The position numbers and the translations under genes are program-made. 64,000 nt of DNA from Selaginella moellendorffii. Its lineage: Eukaryota > Streptophyta > Lycopodiopsida > Selaginellales > Selaginellaceae. Under the pieces are notes generated by a model. That model was given only the letters and a program-made list of their open reading frames with translations, was not told the origin of the DNA and did not search any database. The stretch covers positions 417,460 to 481,459 of the forward strand of contig NW_003314372.1 in NCBI RefSeq assembly GCF_000143415.4, in the 5' to 3' direction. Positions 45,956 through 58,369 of this stretch are shown here, in pieces; the first letter of the stretch is position 1; each line of letters opens with the position of its first letter.

Positions 45956-46950
45956 ATGTGTATTGACTACTATGCCTTGAACAAGAAGACAGTGAAGGAT
46001 AAAATACTGATGTTGCGGGTGGATGATATTTTAGACAAGCTTGGTGAAGCACAAGTGTTTACCAAGATTGATTTGACGAATGCACTAGCCACATTAACTC
46101 AGTTAATGACAGAGGTATTTGGGCGTTATCTTCATGAGTTTGTAGAAATTTTCTTATATGATATTCTTGTTTTCAGCAAGAATATGGAGCATAAGATGCA
46201 TTTGCACAAGGTTCTTTTGTCACTATGTGACAACAAACTTTATGCAAAAAAGAGCAAATGTGAGTTTGCAAAATCAAAGGTGGAATATTTAGGCTATATT
46301 GTGATATCTAAGTGTGTCAAGACACATCCTAGAAAGGTGGTTGTGGTGGAGAATTGGCCTACACCATTTTTAATGGCCAAGTTATGTAGCTTCCTTAGTA
46401 TAGCTAGTTACTACTGATTTTCCAGTATAAATTTGTGTAGGTGGCTATTCCTTTGACATGGTTATTACACAAAAACATGCCATTCGAGTGGAAGAAGCCA
46501 CAAGAGGAGAGTTTTGTGGTGTTGAAATGGTTATCGAGTGAAGCTCTAGTGCTTTGCATTATTGATCCATCAAAACCTTACAAAGTGACATGTAATGCGA
46601 ATGGTTAAGCATTAGGAGGAGTTCTCATGCAAGAGGGACAGTCTATTGCATATAAGAGTCAAACTTTGAATCTTGCAGAGCAATGTTATTCCACATATAA
46701 GCAAGAGTTACTCTCCATTGTTCATGCTTTGTAGACGTGGTGGCACTATTTTTATGGTGCAATGTTTATGGTGTTGATGGATCACAAACCTCTTATGTAT
46801 CTTTTCATACAGAAGGAGTTGAACACTAGGCAAGCTCGTTGGATGGTCAAACTCATGGAGTTTGGGGAGATTCCTATTGAGTATTGTCCAGGAAAATTGA
46901 ATGTGGTGGCAGATGCTTTATCTCGTATTTGTCATATACCGGCATTATAA
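45956..46950 (+). pseudogene. Gypsy RT and RNase H, internally deleted
   Basis: The RT begins CIDYYALNKKTVKD and continues to FTKIDL, then jumps to the palm/thumb region (FVEIFLYDILVFSKNM, with the YxDD motif altered to YDIL). The fingers and first palm motifs between them are missing. RNase H follows with stops (46560-46740) and ends MDHKPLMYLF...CPGKLNVVADALSR. An unusable enzyme. Confidence 0.75.
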
Positions 46951-47618
46951 ACATGATTTTGTCATCATTTGTGTAAAGTGGTCAGTGAGTTTGGGTAGGT
47001 GGTTGAGTAGGCTCAAACTCAAGATGCTAAGGTGGCCTCTTTGCGAGAACAAATAGAAGCACCTTTCTCATTGATGGATGGGATTCTTTACTACAATGGC
47101 CGTGTCTACTTGCCATGAGTGGATAAGTTAATTACTCAAGTTTTATTCCACTATCATGATCATCTAGAGGTCTGTCATTTTGGGGGAAAGAAGACATATG
47201 AGTTGATTAAGCACAATATTTATTGGAGGAATATGAAGGCTAATATCCTTGAGTATTGTAAATCATATGAGCTCTACTGGTGAGTAAAGGTGCCATGGGA
47301 GAAGCTGTAGGGACTTTTGCAACCTTTACCTATTCCTCAGAGCCTTTATTTGCCATGCACACAGAGGCAAAAGTAGCAAGTATGGGTCATAGTGGATTGG
47401 TTGACGAAATATGTGTAGTTGTTGGCTCTTTGGAAGACTGTCACTGCCCCAGACTTGGTTGTGGTCTACTTGAAGAAGGTTTTTTCTGATTTTGGTTTGC
47501 TAGAGGACAAGATTCAAAGTTCATAAGTGGATTTTAAAAGAGCTTTGCAAAGGCCATGCAAGTGACTTTCAAACTCTCGAGTGGAGATCATCCTTAGATA
47601 GATGGGCAAACCAAACAT

Positions 47619-47984
47619 GTGAATCAGGTGGTGAAGGATATGTTACGTTATAGTGTTGGTCAAAGGCAAGGGCAGTGGGATCTATATCTTTTGTTGGTGC
47701 AATTTACTTACAACAATAGCCAATATAGTGGAACCAAGCTAAATCCTTACTTTGCCATGTTTAAAAGGCATCCCCAAATAGTGGTGGAGTTGAGATTGCA
47801 TTTGAGTAAGGATGTTCAAGGTAAACTTGATTCCGAGGTGACTGCTCTAGCCACAGAACTTGATAAGATTCTAGTGGTGTGCAAACTAAATTTGCAGACA
47901 GCTTATGATAGAGCAGAGAAGTTTGCTAATAAGCATCGCCAATTTTGGGAATATAAGTTGGGGATCTTGTCCTTGTGTAAATGA
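47619..47984 (+). pseudogene. Gypsy integrase C-terminal part
   Basis: The frame carries the end of the integrase core and its C-terminal segment (YSVGQRQGQWDLYLLLVQFTYNN, shortened here) and the region before the pol end. Upstream integrase parts at 46990-47600 are present but broken by several stops and a lost zinc Cys. The reading is cut at 48016 by a LARD LTR. Confidence 0.65.
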
Positions 47985-48016
47985 TCTTTTGTCAATTGAG
48001 CAGTAGAAAACCTTGG

Positions 48017-49487
48017 TGTAAGTGATTAATTTTTCCATTCTACTTTAATCACTTAACCACACTTCAGACCACTTGGAGGGGTCTCATTCACAACTTCCAT
48101 AAGTCCAATTCAAGACCTAGGGTTTGCTAGCCCCGAAAATGGCATCCATGCCACTCAACCTTTGCACTTGGTCCAAGTGCTCCATATGTCCAATCTCATG
48201 ATCGACACCACCAACATATCAGCCTATTATGCTAAGGCCATGCCCATTCACCTTTGCCGCATTGGTGGTCTAACACCACCTACATCACAGTCCTGTCTCT
48301 CCAAGATTGGGCCAACCGTCCATGAGTGGTCATCCCAGATCCACTCCTTAGCATCCCTAGGATGCTTACAGACATAGGGAATAAATAGCCTTCCCCAATA
48401 TCCCTTTTTTGGTCCCCACCAAGTCTTTTTTTGTCCATGGCCGTGTTTGCCAACACTACCACTGGATCAAGGCCCACAGGCCTAACCACTAAGTTCCACT
48501 ATCCTCTAAGACTTCCTCATCATGTGACTGTATCCTTAGTCACTACACTAGAGGATTGCTCCTCTTTTTTTCCATAGTCTGGGACTTTGGGACAACATTT
48601 TAGAACACCATAGCCCTACGCGAGCCTCATGGGTATTCTCCCCACCTTCTACTTTTGGGTGCTCTAGCCATGGGCCTAATTAGAGCGAGGTTCCATTGAG
48701 CCACACCAAGTATCCAAGTAGGTACCCACACTTAGATTAGGAGCATTAACCATTTGATCTCCTAGGGGAACTAGAGCCAGCTCTTGAGCACTTCACCAAA
48801 CTACCCCACTTGTCAGTCCGTATTCACTCTAGCCTTGGACTTCCCAGTGGTTATCTCATCACCCAACACTTGGGTATAGCCTTCCTGGGCCAAACTAACC
48901 TTTTCTGGCCAAACTGGCTCCACTGAGGTCCAACCCCCACACTCTCCCTACTTTTGGAACTCTCTGCAGCCCCCCCTCCCCTGGGGCATGATTGCTTTGG
49001 GCTTTCACCCAATAGCTTGTATTAGTATTCGGACTCAGACTCGGATTCGGTCTTGGTCTCAGTTTCGGACTCGAACTCTATCTCAAACTCGAATTCAGTG
49101 TTGCTCTCAATTTTGGATTCAAACTCCATCTCAGACTCCATCTCAGGTCCATCTCAGACTTCATCTCGAGTGCATCTCAGACTCCATCTTGGGTCCATCT
49201 CGGACTCCGTCTTGGGTCCATCTCAGACTTTGTCTCAGGTCCATCTCAAACTCCGTCTCAGGTCCATCTCAAACTCCATCTTGGGTCCATCTTGGACTCC
49301 ATCTCAAACTTCATCTTGGGTCCATCTCGAATTCCATCTCGCGTCCATCTCGGACTCCGTCTCGGGTCCATCTCGGGTCCATCTCGAACTCCATCTCAAA
49401 CTCCATCTTAGGTCCATCTCGGACTCCATCTCAGACTCCTTCCATATGTCATGTATTAGTCCTTTTATGTCCCTTTTTTAAAGACTC
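48017..49487 (-). repeat. LARD LTR inserted in gypsy pol, right end in the gap
   Basis: Minus-strand LARD LTR starting (plus strand) TGTAAGTGAT at 48017. It has the TATA region near 48950 and a U3 array at 49020-49445, then Ns. Gypsy pol resumes after the gap, so this is probably a solo LTR whose outer end is hidden. Confidence 0.75.
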
Positions 49488-49587
49488 NNNNNNNNNNNNN
49501 NNNNNNNNNNNNNNNNNNNNNNNNNNNNNNNNNNNNNNNNNNNNNNNNNNNNNNNNNNNNNNNNNNNNNNNNNNNNNNNNNNNNNNN
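49488..49587. other. Assembly gap (100 N)
   Basis: Exactly 100 undetermined bases, the usual placeholder for an unknown gap length. It lies at the end of a tandem array, where assembly often fails. Confidence 0.95.
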
Positions 49588-50123
49588 GTAAAGTAGCTTA
49601 TCAGGTGCAACTGCCAACTGGGGTGAGAATTTATTTAGTATTGTATGTCAGCTAGTTGAAAGGTATACTATCTTAGAGTGAAAGGTGTAATGCCTCCTTG
49701 ATGTATATGGCTATGGAAGATGGACTAGGACCTTGAGCAAGGTTCCTGAGAAAGTGTGATCACCAGTACAATTCATCCTTATGACAAGGACTTTGTTGGG
49801 GGGGAAGAATTATTAGACACCAATTTTGATCATGTGGTCAATATGGGTCAAAGGGAGGCTCAAAGGTATATTAAGGCATGTTAGGGTAAGGGACTTAACT
49901 GACCTTAGGGCTTATAATGCAGCGGTGGCAATGAAGCTTTTGAGGTAATTCGGGGGTGGTTGAGTGGTGAGGAACCTCAAGAGGTGGTATAGCATGGTCT
50001 AGGAAGACAAGATCTTTGTCTACCAGATCATAATAGCCTAGGGTTTGCTTTTTATTTGTTCCATTGGTATCAAAGTAGTATATTTTATTAGAAATGGTGG
50101 AGGAATTGGATATACATCATGAT

Positions 50124-53068
50124 TATAAGCAACTAAATTTTTCATTCTACTTTAGTCACTTTACCACACCTTTGACCACTTTGAGAAGTCTTATTCACAA
50201 CTTCTATAGATCCTCATCCCAATTTGAGGTATTTGCTAAGCCCTCAAAAGTGAATTTAAAGCCACACCAATTTTGTATTTAGTCCAAGTTCTCCATCTAT
50301 CCAAGTCCCACCTTAGACACCCAAAGGTACCACCAACATCCCATAGTTTTACTCTAAGGTTATATATATTCTCACTATTTTATTAGTAGTCCAATACGAT
50401 CCTGTCTTTCCAAAACTAGACCATCCATCATGAGTGGTATGGCGACTCCTTAGCCTTTTCAGAATGCCCCAAGATATAAAGGAACACCATCCCTTAATAT
50501 CCTTTCTTCGATCCCCACCAAATCCCTCTATATCCACAGTAATGCTTGCCAAAACCACCATTTAGTTAGGGCCTGAAAGCCTTCACTAAGTGCCACTAAC
50601 CTTTGGGACTTCCTTACCATGTAACCACTCCTCTTCCTTTCCACCATTAGGGACTTTAGGATGACATTTCAAAACACTTCACCCAATGTAAGCCTTGTAA
50701 GTACTCTCCCCACCTTTTGCCACTAGGGTTCCCCAGCCATGTGGCTAGAGTAAGGTTCTGGACTCAATCTTGAATTTGGTCTTGGACTCGATCTCGGACC
50801 CAATCTCAAACCCATCTTGGACCTAGTTTTGGACTCCATCTTAGACTCCATCTTGAAATGCATCTTGGACTCCATCTCAAACTCCATTTCAGACCCGTCT
50901 TAGACACCATCTTGAATCCATTTCAGACCCAATCTTAGACACCATCTTGAATCCATTTTGGGCCCAATCTTGACACTTTCACATATCATAACACTTAGTC
51001 ATTCTTTTATCCTAGAATCCCTTAGGGTTTATCCCTTTTCTTGAGACTCTTTTACTAATTGTAAAAGAGTAAACTAATTTATTAAACTAAACTCTTTCAC
51101 TAATTGCTTTATGCTCATTTCTCAAGAACTTCTTTAGGAGTTCCACTTTCACTCTTGACTTCCCGAGTTGGAGCTTTTAGTCTAAATGTGTTATGCTTGT
51201 TGGACTTCCACCTTGGCCACTAGTATACAAATCACCTTTGGCTCACTTTTAAACTTTAGGGATTTGTTTCTTAGAAATCCACCACCCATAGACTAAGTTT
51301 GATGTTATTGAATGATAATATATTTTTTAAAGTAACCCTATCATGGATTACCATTTAATCTTTTGCACCAAGCCATTATTCATCAATAGTTTACACCGAA
51401 GGCTCACAATGTCTTTCATATCCTCTAAGGAGTATGGACCTTCCAGCTTAGAGACTCATTGAATCATTTGTGATGGTTATCTCACTTTGCTGGTTTAGAT
51501 CCCGCTAAGCTTACTAGAGGCACCTTTTGTATCTCAATCTTACAACTCATTTTGGACAATTCTTGAACCATATCAACATAAGAAGGTGTTGAATACACCT
51601 AGGAAATTGATATGAAAAGTCAATGTTAGGTTTCTAAAGAGCAATCCTTATGTATATCTTTGTTTTGTGAACTCTACTTTTCTCATCCTAGGGAGTTCTT
51701 CACTTGAGGACACTATCATCCTCTCTTTTATCTCGTGCCAATCTAGGTATTATATTCCACTTATCCATAATTTATGTTAGAGCTACTCCTGACCCTATCA
51801 TTTAACTACATTGCCACTCTATCTTTCATTAAATTAGAGCACTTGGGAATTCCATCCTTTTGAAACTTAATACTTTTCCCATATATCCATTAGCACCCAC
51901 CCTTTTGTGGTCTCTCACCTAATTTATTATTTGGATTCATTCTAATATTTTTTAGGCCCATTTTTTGCCACTAGTCTTTTACACATATCCTTTAATTATT
52001 TCACCAAACAATATGGGATCACTACCTCTATCCTTGGGGTATCCTTTTTGTTTGATAGCAAAGACTCTAGTTTGCAAAGTCTAAGGGTGTTCACCCCCAG
52101 TAAGTCTTACCATCATTTTCTATTGTAGAAACTATCCACAGCCCAATTTCATGATTCTCCTATGGGTCATTCTTTAAAGATTACTACTTTCTTGGACTCA
52201 TAATACCATTATATTGTAACAGATCATTTCACATTAGATATTTTTCCCACTTAAACACCATAACTAAGTCATTTCATTACGATTTGTTCAAATCACTACT
52301 TTGAGTTAAGAACTCTATTCCTTAACTTAGCAAGGAGCTTGTCCTTGATTAGCCATAAGATCACCTCATAAGATCCCATATAGACACCTCATCAAATTTA
52401 TCAATATGTACTAGAACTATCCAACCTTTGAGTTATTGACCATGATCCTGAAAAAATCCCCCACACTTAGCAGTGTGCCCAAGCCAGCTCTTCTGGCTAA
52501 GGGTATATGGCAACTGAGATTGGGTGTCCCCATCCCATTCACCCACTCCTGACACCACTTATATTGAAGTATTCAAATTAGATGTATTGAGTTTCCATAT
52601 CAAGCACACTAACCATGGACCACAACTCTAGGGCATCCCCCACTTGGTAGTATGCCTAATCTAGCTTTCTTATTGAGATTCCATGACCACTGAAAAATGA
52701 GTGTCTTCATATTCTAGACCATCACCACACCCTAATGCCCTACTAACACTAAATGGTTGGGACTCTAACCCAACCTCCACATATGCATATATGGACAACA
52801 TCACACATGATGTTTAGTGTGAGTCCCCATGCCGATGCACCAAGCTTATACCCAGGCTAACAAGCTTCTCTTTCATATATACACTACTACAGTCACAATT
52901 TAGGAATCTTACTGTTCCTACCTTCCAAATTATCTCACTTGACAAAATAAGTGATCAAGCTATGATCATACATAGACTCTTCCATACTTGGCCTCATATG
53001 CCTTCTATTCTGAAGTCAACTCTTCAATTAGGAACTTTGTTCTTCTGAATTTCCAATCCCATTTAGCA
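50124..53068 (-). mobile_element. Truncated LARD copy: 3' LTR and part of internal region
   Basis: 50124-51275 is an old LARD LTR (TATAAGC...TTCTTAGA, both ends mutated). It is followed rightward by sequence equivalent to the 3' internal end of LARD D, beginning with CCACCACCCAT beside the LTR. The similarity continues to about 53068, so the PBS end and 5' LTR are missing. It is the most diverged copy in the window. The last bases (53069-53140) hold short GTAAGTGT repeats. Confidence 0.7.
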
Positions 53069-53720
53069 AGTGTGTAAGTTGTAAGTAAGTGTAATCCCAC
53101 TTACAGACATATCTGTAAGTGTGTAAGTTTGTAAGTGCATAGCTACTTGAGAAAGAGAAAGAGATTGAAAAACAAGAGAGGAAAAACTTATGCATACAAA
53201 CCATCATTCCTATCATAGCAGCAATCGATCCACCCAGGAAGTGCCCAGTAAATATGAGAGAAAAGCCTTCACACTTCCCACTGGGACGAAGTATGGAAGT
53301 TAAAAAAACCAATTTTTTTCAATGATCCAGAGCTACCTGCTAAAGAAATGAAAACAACATGAGCAAAGAGCAAGCTTTTTAATCTTTCAAAACATGAAAG
53401 CTTGGGATTATCTTCGGGGCTGTCTAGCTCGAAGGCAAGCTCTCTGGCTGCGGCCACCACACCAGCATGGTCATAATGAGGATTTGACGACGAAATTTCA
53501 TGCTTTGCTGTGTCACCCGACCTGTGTAGAGTATCAAACTTGTAGGAAATGAGAGCGAGAGCACTACTTACATGAACAATCCCTGAAAATCATTGTCGGC
53601 AAGGATGCATTCACGTCCCAGGCTATCTGTGAGAAGATACTGCGGTGTTTCAGTCCCACGAACAGAAAAAAACAACCAACTTGAGTTCGTTCAACTCAAT
53701 CACGAAGTAGACTGTCTCTC
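53028..53720 (-). pseudogene. Lipase class 3 (diacylglycerol lipase-like) fragment
   Basis: Minus-strand exon pieces read SVRGTETPQYLLTDSLGREC (about 53690-53600), HAGVVAAARELAFELD (53530-53400) and GFSLIFTGHFLGGSIAAMIG (about 53280-53200). Together they follow the N-terminal part of the alpha/beta-hydrolase fold of plant lipase class 3 proteins. The nucleophile elbow GHSLGG is GHFLGG, so the catalytic Ser is replaced by Phe. At least one short intron (starting GTAAGTAGTGC, about 50 nt) is visible. The downstream half with the catalytic Asp and His is absent and LARD DNA follows. I read it as a gene remnant. Confidence 0.65.
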
Positions 53721-54143
53721 AGTTTCTCTGAAATAGTGAGTGACATAAAAGGCAGATATTTGCAGGATGGCCATTGGCATCCACAGACAACTTGAACAGT
53801 TTCCTACCCAATAAACATCTATAAATACGTCATGGACTTTAGAAGTTTCAACACAATATCAAAAGGAGAATTATAGCAATAGTATAAGGCAAGCCATACA
53901 ACAGAGTACAAAAAAGAAAAATATATCTAGCCTCTTCCCAGTTTGTTGCAGATAATGTACTCTGTTATTTTGAGTATATGTTTTTAATGAAAATTCTGCG
54001 AATGAAGTAAACATTTATACCCCACAGTGCAGATTTCAAAATCAAGATCCTAGAAAAGAAAGGGACATCTTTACTACCATCTCCGTCAAACTCTAGCATC
54101 TCCTTTACTAAAATCCCTAAAAAGGGCTACCTTTGTCTTGACT

Positions 54144-57068
54144 ATGGGAGTTACCATACGCATCGAGAGGCTACTTCACGGCCTTCAAAAAAGCATGCAT
54201 TCTCATGAAAAGGAAGCAGAGGCCCCAGAAAACTCGTTTGCTCGAGAGGATTACAAATGCCATGCTCAAATAGTCTTAGATAAATTTTCCATGCATCCTG
54301 TTCAGCCGGGCGTCAATGATGTGCTTGAAGAGACAACACGGTCTCATCTTACAGTAAGATACATTTCCTACAGAAATCTTTTAACCTGTCTATTTTAGGG
54401 TGGAATAAGTGAGCGGGGCAGTCCTCAAAGCTCAGTGCCGCTCACTTCAGCGGATGATCTGGACAGTGATGGGAGTATGTGACATTTTTGAATTTTGCTT
54501 GTATCTAAACCGTTGCCACGTTTATGCTAGCGAGATTGTTTCAAGACGAGATTACAAAGCTTGTTAAGCAGCTTGGTGAAAGTAGAGCTCGTGTTGCTAC
54601 TCTTGAAATTCAAGTTGAACTGTTAAGTGAAGAAAAAAATAGAGAGAACTCCGAACACGAGTACCATTTAAAACAGTAAGAGTCCAAAATGCTACAGGAT
54701 GCTAATCTTGTGACAGATATGAAGATCAGATACAACAGTTAGAAAAACAAGCTGGCATTGAAGTAGCCGAGCTGAAACAACGGCAAAGTATAGTAGGTCC
54801 TAGCTTTTACATTATTCAATTTATCTTTCATTTAACAGATTGAATGTGAAATGCCGGCATTGGAAGAGCAACTTAAATCGCTCAAAAATATCATTTGTGA
54901 TCTTAACCTCACAGAAACTCAGTAAGAGGTAGCACTCACTGTTACACACTTTCTCATGGAAACACTTCAGATATGCTGAACTTAAAGTGATCTCCGAGGA
55001 AAGAAAAACTATAAGAGATCATATTTTGATAATGAATTTTGAGAAAATGAAAAGTTTCTATGAAAAAGAAAAATTACTGCTCCATGAACGTGACATTTCA
55101 AGGTCGCAAAATCATTTACGAATTTTAAAACTGAGACTTCGAAAACATTTCAGGGAGACTTTGACAAGAGCGAATGATGAAATTGAAAAGCTACAAAGAG
55201 ATGTGCAGCGATTAACTGCTTCTCATTTGCTAGAAATGGGGGAAATGGACAAAAGAGTTGAAACAATTGCTTCTAGAGCTGAAAAAATTGAATCGGACTC
55301 AAAAGAGACTCACATGAAGAATCAAGTATTATCTGCTAAAGCATTTCTCTATGATGAGGTTTAAAATGATGTCGTTATAGTAGTGTTGATGTTTGCAATT
55401 CCAGATCAAAGAGGAACTCGAGAATATTAAAGAACGACATGTCGAAATAGAACAGCAAAAACTTAAGGCGGAACATGCTGCAGCAACCTTAAAAGAACAA
55501 AGAGAACATGCTTTAGAAGCCAACAAAGAGAAAGATCACTCATTTGCGCTCCTCAAAATGGACAAGGTAGAAGTTCTTGGAGACTTAGGTTTTTCTAATA
55601 GAATATGCATGTTTTAGCAAGCCATGCCCAGGCATATCTCACTCAGGTTTAAAGCGCAGGAATACTTAATCCGAGAGCTTAAACTGAAAGAAGACCAGGT
55701 GATACAACTCGAGCTTGAAATCGAGCAGCAACGACAGAAGATAAAGGAATTAAAACGTTCCAAGCATGAGCTATACGAGCGTATCATTCAAGACACTCAG
55801 GAATCAACTGCTGTTCAAGAACAACGCTTTCAGGTAAGTCCTCAAAGAGCAAACACATTTGTATTAGCTTTGCACTTTTTGGGCAGAATGAGTTACGAAG
55901 GATACAAGATCAAGCACAATGTGATGTCAAAACGGTTCAAAAAGAAACAGTAGAAATGGCTAGTCGCGAGTCTCAGTAACACTTAATAGTAGCTATGCCT
56001 GAATTCCGTGACAAAATATACTACAGGGCCTTGCGTGAAGTGAGAGATGTCGTTTTGGCTCAACTCCAGAAATCTCAAACGGCGGTACAAGAGCTACAGG
56101 CTGCTTACGAAGAACTTAATTTAAAGTAAGAATTACCACATCCATTGGTTCATCTCTCATGCGTTTTCAGGCATAATGCGACTCAACGCGACATGTCTAT
56201 AAAAGAAATGGATGCTCTTAACGATGCAAAGTTGAAAGAATTCATGTTCGATCACCTTCGAAGTTTACATGAAGAAACTAGTGTAAACCTGCAGCGTTCC
56301 AAAATTGAGAATGAGGCACTCACAGAAAAAGTCAAGGTATAATAATGATCTGGACAAAATGGTACGACTGATATTTCAGGTTTTGACAGACAGATATTAC
56401 AATCTCGAGTTAGAATTAAAAACTATGGAAGAAAAGGCAAGTGTGAAAGTTCACCAAATTCCTGATTGCGAAAGCTCACCAACAATAGTTGATACACAAG
56501 GTAACATTCTCTTGAAGTTTTCATTGTACTGTTGTAGTCCTTGTAGTGTCCACAAGAGAACGAGTATTGATCCAAAAGTTGGCGGCAGCTGTTAATGTAA
56601 TTGTTCAGAGACAATTGCAAGAAATGGAGAACAAGTGTCTGCGTCTTCAGACAACTCTTGAGGCTGCTCAAGAAGAAAATGCAGACAATAAGCTCATGGT
56701 TGAAGAAAATCCTCCTGAGGTAAATGACTACAAAGATGCATTCATACTCACTTGACGTGTCAGCAGAATCGGATATGTGGAACCTTTACACATGCCCAAG
56801 TGGGAGCTCTTCAAACTGCATTGAGGTACAACAACATTATCTCTAGGAAGAAAAATCACCTTTTGTCATTAGACAAGCAAGAATACAGAAGAGAAGGGTG
56901 ACAAATGTTTTAGACAAAATGAAACAAGACTTACTGAAATTGATAGCAGCTCGAGGCAACATTGAAAGTTTACAAAATATACTCGCAGAAAAAGGAAGCA
57001 ATGTGAAGGACGACGTAATGAGACGGTTTAATAATCTAAAAGACTTGGAACTATGTAGTAAAAGCTGA
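54144..57068 (+). CDS. PIBF1/CEP90-like coiled-coil basal-body protein
   Basis: Fifteen exons separated by fourteen introns of about 41-58 nt (first two 54354-54398 and 54475-54530) join in a single frame of about 745 residues. This is close to the length of animal PIBF1 (CEP90). The product is coiled coil almost throughout. Three segments resemble PIBF1: the LNLTETQYAELK segment before a KMKSFYEKEK stretch, the NELRRIQDQ...ALREVRD region, and KLKEFMFDHLRSLHEETSVNL followed by LTDRYYNLE. In animals this protein acts at centriolar satellites and distal appendages in cilium assembly; a role in basal bodies of sperm is inferred. The start is the ATG in ACTATGGGAG. No stop or frameshift was found in the spliced reading. 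An upstream in-frame TTG at 54138 is not needed. Confidence 0.8.
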
Positions 57069-57700
57069 AAATTATTTGTTTTACGAATATCAAATTTAAA
57101 CATAGCAAATTGGTTCACCTCAGTGCTTTCAAACTTGCAGAAAGAAAAGGGTTTAGGGTTTAGGGTTGCAACCTCTCCATTTTTATTTATACATATGTGC
57201 CCAGCGGAATCATTGCCTATAGACTAAGAGGTATTCATGGATGGCCGTCCCACCAAGAAAATTCCTAGTTCTAGGTAATATCTGTGGTTCTCATATCTTG
57301 AAGACAACTCAATCCCACAATTTTCTATTGTAATGTCAAACATCTTGTTGGATAAGGATCTCAGCTATGAGCTCAGAAAACTTTTCAAGATGAGGATTTG
57401 ATGTAAGTTTCTGGTATTTCAAGCCATTGTCTCTTATTTTTCTGTGTGATATCCTCACAGGAAAATCAAAGTTTTCCAGAAGAAGGTGGAAGTCCAAAAC
57501 GCTGTGAGGTTGGCAAAGATTGTCAGAGAATTTTATCTGAGAATGGAGAGCACCCAGTTATTGCAAAAGCTTGCTAAAGTTTTGGAAAGTGGATCCAAAA
57601 GTCTTGGAAAAAAATTCTGTTTCTAACTACAAATCTTCTCACGAGATCATTCATGTTTACTCCATTGAAATTCAAGCAAGAGTTCTCGGCTATCTAGCAT
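57069..57700. other. Downstream of PIBF1-like gene: telo-box and unassigned frame
   Basis: A short interstitial telomere-type run (GGGTTTAGGGTTTAGGGTT) lies at 57149-57166. A frame at about 57460-57620 (FQKKVEVQNAVRLAKIVREF) looks exon-like but has no splice partner I can support. Confidence 0.4.
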
Positions 57701-57709
57701 CTCCAACAA

Positions 57710-57790
57710 ACCACAGGAATATTCCGAGAATATTCCATGGCCTGTGGGATTTAAGGCCGTAACACCTTAAGGGTTGGGATGTTGGCCTAG
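57710..57790 (+). repeat. Repeat with GAATATTC palindrome, copy 2
   Basis: Matches 43770-43855. The palindrome here is GGAATATTC-CGA-GAATATTCC (57717-57737) and is enclosed by CCACAGG and CCTGTGG. It precedes a gypsy RT fragment. Confidence 0.5.
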
Positions 57791-57999
57791 GGTTCACTTT
57801 CTTGTTCGTTTCACTACCTAGATTGAAAACAAAGGAACGAAAGGTTTGGAACATTTAAATGGCATTGGAGAATGATAAAGCACTGTGGGCGGTCTTTGAC
57901 AGGATTTCATGTACTCCTCTACTCCATGGTTGGCTGCTGGGGTTCATGTAGGTGTTTCTTCTACCTACATGAGCCCCATGTCCTACTCCATTATTGGTC

Positions 58000-58365
58000 A
58001 AGAATAGTTATCCTTTGCCTCGCATTGATGACTTGTTTGACCAACTCTTAAAGGCCAAGTATTTTACGTGACTTGATTTGCGGTCCGGGTATCATCAAAT
58101 ACGGGTGGCGGATCAGGATGTGGAGAAGACAGCCTTTAAAACTCAGTACGGATCTTATGAGTTCCTTGTCATGCCGTTCAGGTTATGCAATGCTCCGGCA
58201 ACATTCAGCACTATGATGGATAGAATATTCGGAGATTATTTGGATGCATTTGTTGTCCTATATATCGATGATGTTCTAGTCTTTAGTGAAATGTTGGAGG
58301 ATCATTTGAAACACTTGGAGCTGGTGTTTCAGAAGTTGCGCGAACACAAACTGTATGCTAAGGAT
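58000..58365 (+). pseudogene. Gypsy reverse transcriptase fragment
   Basis: Plus-strand RT core with [39 protein letters not shown] and the catalytic YIDDVLVFS, ending HKLYAK. A TGA replaces the codon before LDLRSGYHQ. It is the best preserved RT of the window but lacks everything else, and is joined head-on to a minus-strand gag at about 58365. Confidence 0.8.
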
Positions 58366-58369
58366 ACAC

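Larger units (their letters stand above)
43856..50036 (+). mobile_element. Degenerate Ty3/gypsy element, interrupted by a LARD LTR
   Basis: Plus-strand order: end of a short 5' LTR (to 44061), degenerate PBS (TTGGTATTAAAGG), gag (44200-44950), protease, RT, RNase H, integrase (46990-47985), then a LARD LTR and gap, then the last pol segment (KVAYQVQLPTGVRIYLVLYV, from 49588) and a 3' LTR at about 49811-50036. Gag keeps a zinc knuckle CHHCSEFRHYKADY in which the last Cys is Tyr. Many stops and an RT deletion make it inactive. It is in the same family as the minus-strand copy at 6.8-9.0 kb. Confidence 0.85.
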
